A DNA stretch of 6,513 bases from an uncultured Flavobacteriales bacterium (GTDB lineage: Bacteria; Bacteroidota; Bacteroidia; Flavobacteriales_D; Sanyastnellaceae), in the NCBI GenBank assembly GCA_937897625.1, contig CALCNZ010000194.1:1-6513 (forward strand), written 5' to 3'. Each line of letters opens with the position of its first letter. The stretch's first letter is position 1. This document shows, piece after piece, positions 1-5,357 of the stretch. Under the pieces are notes generated by a model. That model was not told the DNA's origin. It was given only the letters and a program-made list of their open reading frames with translations, and searched no databases. Made by a program: the position numbers and the translations under genes.

Positions 1-116
1 AAGTCTTCGAAGTCGTAATCGAATTTCAACCGCGAAATCAAATAGATGGAAGTCATGGTTCCAAGCGCTATGAGCGCTATGGACAGCCAAGAAACTCGAA
101 CGTCAGACATTTTCAT
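1..116 (-). CDS. N-terminal fragment of a membrane protein, probably MMPL/RND-type permease (cut by window edge)
   Basis: Reading leftwards from ATG at 116-114, 38 codons are open to the window edge. Residues 1-9 are short and polar, and about 10-28 form one hydrophobic helix (WLSIALIALG...IYLIS). Then comes R-L-K-F-D-Y-D-F-E-D. A single N-terminal membrane helix followed by a 'KFDYDFE' segment is how many Bacteroidota MMPL-domain RND transporters begin, where the first helix leads into a periplasmic domain; this is recall of the family, not a search. A second in-frame ATG lies at 110-108. A purine-rich GGAAGAG (about 118-124 on the minus strand) sits very close to the first ATG and at better spacing for the second, so the start is uncertain by two codons. 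It lies 43 bp downstream of the 160-684 gene on the same strand and is probably cotranscribed. The catalytic or transport region is not in the window, so the family call is tentative. Confidence 0.55.
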   Translation of the reverse strand, partial: MKMSDVRVSWLSIALIALGTMTSIYLISRLKFDYDFED

Positions 117-159
117 ACTCTTCCAACAAACTTCAATCGAAAAGGTTTTCTACAACCCA

Positions 160-684
160 TTATTTAATGAAGGCACTCAGCCTTGTTTTTTCCTTCCGCA
201 GCAAATTCAACGCATTTTCGTCTTCCCCTTTCAATAAAAATTGAATGGCCTCAGCTGTTTGCAACTCATCTTTCGAGTGGACCAGTTCTTCCTGCAATTC
301 CAATTCCGACTTCAATAAATAATCTTCCCAATCACACAGCAACAAATTCAATCCTGAAAGAGCGAAGTGCATCTCATAAACGCTTCGCGCCTGGAACACC
401 TGCCCTAAACCCAGACTCACTTGTGACTCGAAATAACGAAGATTCTCAAGCCACGAAGTTTGAGCCGACCACTTGGAAAGTGACATCAATACGGGCTGAA
501 CGGAACGGTGCTCAATGCTGTCTGAAGCCCATTCTGCTATTTTCCCTAAATGTTTTCGGCGCAACAAACGAATACCCATGCGCGAACGATAAAGCTTGGC
601 TTCCTCAAAAGCAGCGTCGAATAAGAACTCTTCAAGTTCCTCTTCCGAATTAACGTCGTATTTCAAAAGAATAGATTCGCGCAT
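160..684 (-). CDS. Unrecognised 174-aa helical cytoplasmic protein
   Basis: I do not recognise this family. The protein has no signal peptide and no clear membrane segment. It is rich in Leu, Glu and Lys and looks almost wholly alpha-helical. Residues 12-30 are an acidic helix (SEEELEEFLFDAAFEEAK), 31-50 are basic (RSR...RLLRRKH), and about 124-160 contain a charged, coiled-coil-like run (LELQEELVHSKDELQ). It ends in a basic tail (LRKEKTRLSAFIK). No catalytic motif is visible. The overlapping plus-strand reading at 183-653 is Pro/Asn/Ser-rich with no recognisable motif and looks like a shadow. The ATG at 684-682 is supported by a TAGCTTTG promoter-like element only 7 nt upstream, which would leave almost no 5' leader. 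The gene precedes the probable MMPL permease by 43 bp, so it may be an accessory to that transporter or simply share its promoter. Real gene: fairly sure. Function: unknown. Confidence 0.75.
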   Translation of the reverse strand: MRESILLKYDVNSEEELEEFLFDAAFEEAKLYRSRMGIRLLRRKHLGKIAEWASDSIEHRSVQPVLMSLSKWSAQTSWLENLRYFESQVSLGLGQVFQARSVYEMHFALSGLNLLLCDWEDYLLKSELELQEELVHSKDELQTAEAIQFLLKGEDENALNLLRKEKTRLSAFIK

Positions 685-691
685 TTCCGAA

Positions 692-699
692 CAAAGCTA
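692..699 (-). promoter_or_regulatory. Candidate Bacteroidota -7 promoter element for the 174-aa gene
   Basis: The minus strand reads TAGCTTTG, an exact match to the Bacteroidota sigma-A -7 consensus TAnnTTTG, ending 7 nt before the ATG at 684. The transcript would start at or next to the start codon, so it would be near-leaderless. No TTG is visible at the usual -33 distance (17-23 nt upstream), so the match is to one element only. Confidence 0.45.
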
Positions 700-712
700 T
701 TAAAGTTGGTGT

Positions 713-720
713 TATTTTTG
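713..720 (+). promoter_or_regulatory. Candidate Bacteroidota -7 promoter element for the TlpA-like gene
   Basis: TATTTTTG matches TAnnTTTG exactly and ends 16 nt before the ATG at 737. The predicted start of transcription, about 5-8 nt downstream, gives a leader of roughly 10 nt (AAATTTCACG) with no Shine-Dalgarno, as is common in this phylum. No -33 TTG is seen at the usual spacing; the nearest TTG (706-708) is too close. It lies back-to-back with the minus-strand element at 692-699. Confidence 0.45.
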
Positions 721-736
721 TTTTAGAAATTTCACG

Positions 737-2050
737 ATGAGAAAAACACTATTTGCCCTTTCACTACTTCTCTGCAGCGTTGCGGCCTTTGCCCAATCTC
801 ACCTTATTTCTGGAACTGCCACTTATCCGAACGGAACTTCGATTCGCTTGTGGAAAACAACTGGACGCACGCTCGATGTGGCCGATTCAACCACCATTCA
901 AAACAACACTTTTAAATTCAAAGGGAACTTCGGCGAAGGACTCTACGCTCTTGGTATTGCTCCTTCAAACATGGCTATTATTGCTGTGGACAATGCTGAA
1001 CCTGAAACAGTGTTCGCCGTGCAAGGAGCTCGCTGGGATAGCGGAATTTCGTGCACCAAAGGAAACAGAAATCTACTTTGGAATGAATACGTAAAGAAGG
1101 AAAACGAATTTACTCAGAAGAAAAAGGCGTTGAACATTCGTTGGAAAAAAGACAAAGACACCACCGCAGAAAAAGAGTTGACCGCTCTTGAAGCCTCGTT
1201 CAATGCATACCAAATGGAATGTGTTCAGCGTGAAAAGCAAACCACAAAAACTTCATTCGTTTCTCAATTGATTGATTGGAAAAGAGAACCCTCAAAAGAC
1301 AAAGGACACTATTGGGACAACTTGAATTTCGCCGATGAGCGACTAGTTCACACAACTGTTCTGAACGACCGCATTCAAAGTTTTATGCGTCAGTTTAGCA
1401 AAGGAACCGAAAGCGGATTCATCGATTGCATTGGCCTTCTTACCGAAAAAGCCCACGTAAACGATCGGGTGTATGAATTTGTGTTGAATGAAATGCTCAC
1501 CGGATTTTATGAAAGCGGAATGGAAAACATTACGTTGTATCTCATGGATAATTTCATTAACGACGAATCGTGCGGCGACGATAATTTTTCGAACGTCATT
1601 AAGCGAAACGCTGAAAGCATTGAACGCGTAAGTGTTGGGAAGACTCCGCCGAATATTACGGGCAACGACCTAAACAATGTTGCTTTCGACTTGAAGAAAA
1701 CTTGTGCTTCAAATCAATACACCCTTCTTGTTTTCTGGAGCAGCTGGTGCAGCCATTGCAAAACAGAAGCGCCGAAAATCGCGAAGCTCAGTAAAGATTA
1801 CGCTGGAAAGAAAATCGCTTTCGTTGGATACTCGGTAGACAACGATGCGAACGCCTGGAAACAAGCAGTATCCGAAAGAGAATTCACCTTCACCAATTTA
1901 TGTGGAATGCGCGGTTGGGATTCGAAAGGAGCGAAAGACTATCGCATTACAAAGACTCCGGCCTTCTTCATTCTAGATAAAAATATGCGCATTGTTTCGA
2001 AGCCGAAGACTACAGAAGAAATTGAACTTTTCTTCAAAATCCTAAAATAA
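737..2050 (+). CDS. Exported TlpA-like thioredoxin-fold protein with DUF4369-like N-terminus
   Basis: A 437-aa protein. Residues 1-19 are a signal peptide (MRKT, then a Leu-rich core, then AFA before Gln20), so it should act in the periplasm or on the outer-membrane side. Residues about 22-120 resemble DUF4369: a beta-rich domain starting 'ISGTATYPNGTSIRL' with a later 'FKFKGNF' strand. A long helical linker follows (about 120-300; 128-162 is strongly charged). From about 303 a TlpA/AhpC-TSA-type thioredoxin domain runs to the end: 'FWSSWCSHC' puts the redox cysteines at 338 and 341, and 'ITKTPAFFILD' puts the cis-proline at 408. Such proteins are thiol-disulfide oxidoreductases, usually reductases, of envelope proteins. 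The partner here is unknown. The dipeptide between the cysteines is Ser-His, not the commoner Gly-Pro or Pro-Pro. Extra cysteines (for example 323 and 389) lie nearby. The gene stands alone on its strand, with a candidate promoter at 713-720. Its 3' end overlaps the convergent helicase gene by 9 bp. Confidence 0.88.
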   Translation: MRKTLFALSLLLCSVAAFAQSHLISGTATYPNGTSIRLWKTTGRTLDVADSTTIQNNTFKFKGNFGEGLYALGIAPSNMAIIAVDNAEPETVFAVQGARWDSGISCTKGNRNLLWNEYVKKENEFTQKKKALNIRWKKDKDTTAEKELTALEASFNAYQMECVQREKQTTKTSFVSQLIDWKREPSKDKGHYWDNLNFADERLVHTTVLNDRIQSFMRQFSKGTESGFIDCIGLLTEKAHVNDRVYEFVLNEMLTGFYESGMENITLYLMDNFINDESCGDDNFSNVIKRNAESIERVSVGKTPPNITGNDLNNVAFDLKKTCASNQYTLLVFWSSWCSHCKTEAPKIAKLSKDYAGKKIAFVGYSVDNDANAWKQAVSEREFTFTNLCGMRGWDSKGAKDYRITKTPAFFILDKNMRIVSKPKTTEEIELFFKILK

Positions 2051-3493
2051 ATTTCGCTCCTCTTCCACGATTAATTTTTCTTGAAACCCAACAAGAAAAA
2101 CTTCTTTCTGCGCACGCGTGAGCGCCGTATAAAACCAACGATTCAATTCCAATCCGGCCATCTCATCGGTGAGATATCCTTGATCTACAAAGACACACGG
2201 CCATTGTCCGCCTTGCGCTTTGTGACACGTTATGGCATAAGCGAACTTCACATGAAGCGCATTGTAATACGGATCTTTTTGAAGAAGTTTTCGGAGCTGT
2301 CCAACAGTTGATGCATCTGGATAATCGAGCGCGCAAACCTGCCAAAGTTCTTGCATTTTAGCCTTTGACAATTGGGCAGATTCTTCCCAAATGGTGGTGC
2401 ATAAAAGGATCACTTCCATTTCGGGCATCTCTGGATAGTCGGCCATTTTCACAATGGCCTTGCAAAATCGGAAAGCGCCGCGTTCTTCAAACGATTTCAC
2501 GCGAAGGATATTGAGAATGTCTCCGTTGGCAATGAAGCCTACTTCCTTCGATTCTTTTTCATCGAGCCAGAAATAGTTGTTCTTCAACACCATCATTCGA
2601 TCGCCTGAATTAATCTCTTCTTCGTTGCCTAAAATTCTTGAACGAACCTGTTGATTGAACAGGTTCGCACGTTTGTTCGATCGTGTGATAATAACCAAAT
2701 CTTCAATGCCATATTCCTGCAGAGCCTCTTCCACAACCGGCTGCATGTCGGTATCCACGCGATGAATATCGTTGAAGTTCAAGGTTGAAAATTGGGGCAA
2801 TTCGTTTCCTTGACTCACAATTAATTCGCGCAGTGAAGTGGCATTGATTAAAATTCCGGAACCTTCTTTCTGACGAATGACTTCCAACAACTCCATAGCC
2901 GCGATGTTGAGCGAATAACTGTCGCGCAAGCCTTCCATGTTCAACGCCGGGCTTAGCGGACAACCGACTGGCGGAAGCTGCGCGGTATCTCCAATGATGA
3001 CCAACCTGCAACGTTCTCCGCTGTATACATGCGAAAGCAAATCGTCGAGTAAACTCCCCGCATCGAAACTATCTTCTGAAAAAACAACGGTGTCTTGTCC
3101 AATCATCGAAGCTTCATCGACGAAATAAACCGTGTCAATGTTTTCGTTTTCCTTCAATTCAAACCAAACGCGACCGCTTCGATCCATGCGCTTCACATAA
3201 ATTTCCTTGTGAATGGTGCTTGCCTTTCGGTTGGAATAATTTCCCAACACCTTAGCTGCTCGTCCGGTTGGCGCCAGTAGTACTGCATTTACGCGGTGTT
3301 CCGCAAGCGAATCAACCATGGCCTTTACACAGGTGGTTTTACCGGTACCCGCGTATCCTTTGATCATAAGAGCCAATCGGGCCTTGGGCGAATACATCAT
3401 TCGAGCGAAGGCATGGAAGAGTTTCTTTTGTCCTGCTGTAGGCGCAAAAGAAAAATTCTCTAGCAGTAATTGTTCGAACGCAGTGTGACTCAT
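2042..3493 (-). CDS. RecD/Pif1-like SF1B DNA helicase (AAA-type ATPase)
   Basis: A 483-aa ATP-driven DNA helicase, expected to be 5'-3' from its SF1B family. All core motifs are present in order: Walker A GYAGTGKTT (46-54), motif Ia APTGRAAKVL (74-83), STIHK (92-96), Walker B VYFVDEASM (122-130), motif III IIGDTAQLPPVG (166-177), 'EVIRQ' (204-208), 'ITRSNKRAN' (269-277), motif V AYAITCHKAQGGQW (418-431), and motif VI WFYTALTRAQKEV (453-465). Nothing essential is missing. The protein is much shorter than full RecD or RecD2; this single-domain size is usual for the Bacteroidota copies. The start is set at ATG 3493-3491 (MSHTAFEQ), 27 residues before 'ARMMYS'. The frame stays open for another 270 codons upstream, but that part runs antisense through the DUF3822 gene, is Arg/Asn/Cys-rich and carries no motif, so it is rejected. 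The role is probably in repair or recombination; no partner (RecB, RecC) is nearby. The gene is divergent from DUF3822 and convergent with the TlpA-like gene. Confidence 0.93.
   Translation of the reverse strand: MSHTAFEQLLLENFSFAPTAGQKKLFHAFARMMYSPKARLALMIKGYAGTGKTTCVKAMVDSLAEHRVNAVLLAPTGRAAKVLGNYSNRKASTIHKEIYVKRMDRSGRVWFELKENENIDTVYFVDEASMIGQDTVVFSEDSFDAGSLLDDLLSHVYSGERCRLVIIGDTAQLPPVGCPLSPALNMEGLRDSYSLNIAAMELLEVIRQKEGSGILINATSLRELIVSQGNELPQFSTLNFNDIHRVDTDMQPVVEEALQEYGIEDLVIITRSNKRANLFNQQVRSRILGNEEEINSGDRMMVLKNNYFWLDEKESKEVGFIANGDILNILRVKSFEERGAFRFCKAIVKMADYPEMPEMEVILLCTTIWEESAQLSKAKMQELWQVCALDYPDASTVGQLRKLLQKDPYYNALHVKFAYAITCHKAQGGQWPCVFVDQGYLTDEMAGLELNRWFYTALTRAQKEVFLVGFQEKLIVEEERNLF
2075..2100. 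repeat. Perfect 9-bp inverted repeat near the convergent gene ends
   Basis: TTTTTCTTG (2075-2083) and CAAGAAAAA (2092-2100) are exact reverse complements around an 8-nt loop (AAACCCAA). It lies 25 nt past the stop of the TlpA-like gene and inside the last codons of the helicase gene. Being flanked by T on one side and A on the other, it could work as a weak terminator for plus-strand transcripts. The stem has only three G:C pairs and no separate U-tract, so chance within coding sequence is quite possible. Confidence 0.25.
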
Positions 3494-3577
3494 GATTTTA
3501 TTCTCGCCTGCAAAGAAAGACCAAGCGCAGCAATGATGTAAATTAGCGGAGAAATTAATTATGCGTATTTTTTCACG
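3494..3577. other. Divergent intergenic region between helicase and DUF3822 operon
   Basis: This 84-bp AT-rich gap must hold the start signals for both the leftward helicase gene and the rightward four-gene operon, unless these are driven from elsewhere. Only near-matches to TAnnTTTG are seen: TAATTATG (3556-3563, plus) and TTTCTTTG (minus, near 3515). Each has one mismatch and no well-spaced TTG, so no promoter is called. The last 7 bases before the DUF3822 start plus its first codons (TTTCACGATGA, 3571-3581) repeat the start region of the gene at 737. Confidence 0.4.
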
Positions 3578-4369
3578 ATGAACACTGAAACCTTTCAAAT
3601 TCCGACCGCTGTTGTAGAAAACAGTGCGCGTCTGCACGCCTCTGTGCATCTGGAATCTTTCTTTGTTTCCATTGCATTCGCTCAACCGGAAGATGGTGTT
3701 GTCATATTTACGCATAACCAATCGTTTCCAATTGGAGAGAGCATTCCCTTTGCTGAATCGGTTTCTTGGCTTCAAAAGCACTGGCCTAGCGCGGTTTTCA
3801 AGAAGACGATACTTTCCGTTGAACCCCTTGCCTTCAATCTTATTCCGAAGGCAATGTTCCAAGAAAGTGATGTTGCGAATTATCTTCCTCAAATAACTTC
3901 GAATGAATTCTTGGCGTATCGCTTCAACACACAACAAGATGTTGTGGTTGTTTTCGCAACGCATTCTTCGGTAGTGAATTTGGAAAAATTCATTGTGGGT
4001 GTTGAAATTCTTGCGCTTCCTACCCTTCTGCTTCCAGGCCAGCGCGCGCATGCGAGCATGGTGCAATCGAAAGCAACGCTGTGGGTTGGAAAGGAAAAAC
4101 ATTATTTGTGTCTTGAAAAAAACAACGCCTTGGTGTTGTTGAATGAATATGCCGGAAACACGGCAGAAGATATTTTGTACTTCCTTGCGAACGGATGTAT
4201 TCAATATGGAATTGACTTGACGGCACTGCCCGTTTTTGTGCAGGGAACACATTTCAATTCGAATTATATTGAAGTCTTTGAATCGTATATCCGAAATGTT
4301 CAATTCTCGGAAAACATGAAAGTGAATTCGCTGAACGACCTCTGGAAATTACACTTGCTATGCGCATAA
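3578..4369 (+). CDS. DUF3822 family protein
   Basis: A 263-aa protein without signal peptide or membrane helix, so cytoplasmic. It matches my knowledge of DUF3822, a Bacteroidota-restricted family of about this length, usually found directly upstream of rsmD. Recognisable points are 'LSVEPLAFNLIPKAMF' (79-94; the family has a 'TPE.YTLVP' segment here), a central block 'NLEKFIVGVEILALPT' (134-149), and the C-terminal block 'NNALVLLNEY..NTAEDILYFLANGC' (182-207) followed by 'LPVFVQG' (217-223), like the 'DFLYFILN.....PLYLAG' block of the family. A structure for a Bacteroides member is, as I recall, described as an actin-like (ASKHA) fold; I see no intact nucleotide-binding motif to prove ATPase activity. 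The function is not known. The start at 3578 gives the family length. The stop (TAA 4367-4369) overlaps the rsmD start by 10 bp, which implies coupled translation and perhaps a joint role with RsmD. Confidence 0.85.
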   Translation: MNTETFQIPTAVVENSARLHASVHLESFFVSIAFAQPEDGVVIFTHNQSFPIGESIPFAESVSWLQKHWPSAVFKKTILSVEPLAFNLIPKAMFQESDVANYLPQITSNEFLAYRFNTQQDVVVVFATHSSVVNLEKFIVGVEILALPTLLLPGQRAHASMVQSKATLWVGKEKHYLCLEKNNALVLLNEYAGNTAEDILYFLANGCIQYGIDLTALPVFVQGTHFNSNYIEVFESYIRNVQFSENMKVNSLNDLWKLHLLCA

Positions 4370-4902
4370 TTGGAGGCGACTGGAAAGGTCGGATTATTAA
4401 GGTAGACAAGTCGTTTACCGGAAGACCTACTACTGATTTCGCGAAGGAAGCGTTGTTCAATGTCTTGCAGCATTTGGTGGAATGGGATGAAGTTTCGCTC
4501 ATGTGGGATTTATTTGCAGGAACGGGAGCCATAAGCTTGGAAGCCGCTTCGCGTGGCGTTCAGCGGGTGATTGCAGTAGAAAGCAGCCCAAAACATTCAA
4601 GGCATTTGCAGCAAGTGAAGCGCGATTTTCAAGCAGACGGAATGGACATTTTCACGGCAGACGTCAGAACATTTCTAGGAAGGCAAAACGACTTGCCGCA
4701 AGTTGTATTCGCAGATCCGCCTTACGATTTACCTTGGTTGAAAGAATTGCCTTCGTTAATTTTCGAAAAGAAAACAGAGCAACTTCAACTCTTAATTATT
4801 GAGCACGGGAAAGACATAAAATTCGAAGACAGTCCGTATTTTTGGCAAGCACGCAGTTACGGACATGTGCATTTTTCATTTTTCAAAATCGAAAACAAAT
4901 GA
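4360..4902 (+). CDS. rsmD: 16S rRNA (guanine-966-N2)-methyltransferase RsmD
   Basis: A 180-aa SAM-dependent methyltransferase that makes m2G966 in 16S rRNA during small-subunit assembly in the cytoplasm. The order of motifs is complete: N-terminal 'MRIIGGDWKGR' (1-11), family signature 'RPTTDFAKEALFNVL' (22-36), SAM-binding motif I 'DLFAGTGAISLEAASRG' (50-66), the acidic residue of motif II in 'VIAVESS' (E74), and catalytic motif IV 'DPPY' (119-122). The length is normal for the family. The start ATG at 4360 is fixed by the 'RIIGG' motif that follows at once; it lies inside the end of the DUF3822 gene (10-bp overlap). The stop TGA (4900-4902) shares bases with the coaD ATG (4-bp ATGA overlap). 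The rsmD-coaD order is widespread in bacteria, which supports both calls. Confidence 0.95.
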   Translation: MRIIGGDWKGRIIKVDKSFTGRPTTDFAKEALFNVLQHLVEWDEVSLMWDLFAGTGAISLEAASRGVQRVIAVESSPKHSRHLQQVKRDFQADGMDIFTADVRTFLGRQNDLPQVVFADPPYDLPWLKELPSLIFEKKTEQLQLLIIEHGKDIKFEDSPYFWQARSYGHVHFSFFKIENK

Positions 4903-5357
4903 AACGCATAGCAGTATTTCCAGGATCGTTTGACCCAATTACAACCGGACATGAAGACGTTGTGCTTCGCGGCGCAGCGTTATTCGATGAAGTGGTTGTT
5001 GCTATAGGAGTGAACACCACGAAGAATTATTTATTTTCCTTGGAGCAACGACTGGCATTTGTAGAACAAACATTTGCCGGACATTCAAACATTCGCGTAG
5101 CGAAGTACGAAGGATTAACGGTTGAATTTTGTAAATCAATCGGAGCAAAATATCTTCTTCGCGGATTGCGCAACAGCACCGACTTTGAATACGAGAGCAC
5201 CATTGCGAACATGAACAAAAGTATTTCAGATGGCATTGAAACGATATTGCTTGTGACGTCTCCAGGGTTGTCGCATGTTCAAAGTACCGTGCTTCGCGAA
5301 ATCTATAAAAATAACGGCGACATTTCTTCGTTCCTTCCAAAAGGAATTCAGTTATGA
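4899..5357 (+). CDS. coaD: Phosphopantetheine adenylyltransferase CoaD
   Basis: A 152-aa cytoplasmic enzyme that transfers AMP from ATP to 4'-phosphopantetheine, giving dephospho-CoA, the step before the last in CoA synthesis. It shows the nucleotidyltransferase signature 'FPGSFDPITTGHED' (7-20; H18 of the (T/H)xGH motif), K42 in 'NTTKNYLFSLEQR', 'YLLRGLRNSTDFEYE' (85-99, with R88 and R91 that bind ATP in the family), and a C-terminal 'VQSTVLREI' (127-135). In that last segment most family members have 'ISSS.V.E', so one phosphate-contacting Ser is replaced here, though S129 and T130 remain. The frame is open 19 codons further upstream (from 4842), but those residues lack the family pattern. 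ATG 4899 gives the canonical start 'MKRIAVFPGSFDP' and the ATGA overlap with rsmD. The stop overlaps the next gene by 4 bp (or 1 bp, from its second ATG). Confidence 0.95.
   Translation: MKRIAVFPGSFDPITTGHEDVVLRGAALFDEVVVAIGVNTTKNYLFSLEQRLAFVEQTFAGHSNIRVAKYEGLTVEFCKSIGAKYLLRGLRNSTDFEYESTIANMNKSISDGIETILLVTSPGLSHVQSTVLREIYKNNGDISSFLPKGIQL

Noticed and set aside
127..155. A promoter-like pair on the minus strand (TTG at 155-153, GAAGTTTG at 134-127, 18-nt spacing) before the partial permease
   Set aside because: The -7 octamer has a mismatch at its first base, and the short 43-bp gap fits readthrough from the upstream gene. Too weak to call.
183..653. A 156-codon plus-strand frame opposite the 174-aa gene
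   Set aside because: Its translation is low-complexity-like (Pro, Asn, Ser, Thr) with no family resemblance, while the minus-strand frame gives a coherent helical protein in line with a promoter-like element and an operon neighbour.
2042..3493. The helicase as part of a defence or mobile element system
   Set aside because: No nuclease, methylase, integrase, toxin or repeat lies nearby, the neighbours are housekeeping genes, and compact RecD-like helicases of this kind are common chromosomal genes in Bacteroidota.
3494..4303. A 270-codon upstream extension of the helicase reading frame on the minus strand
   Set aside because: It runs antisense through the DUF3822 gene, is rich in Arg, Asn, Cys and Phe with no motif, and the helicase has a good start at 3493 with normal family length. 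DUF3822 on the other strand is recognisable.
4842..4898. A 19-codon N-terminal extension of CoaD
   Set aside because: The extra residues lack any CoaD pattern and lie wholly within rsmD; ATG 4899 gives the canonical N-terminus.
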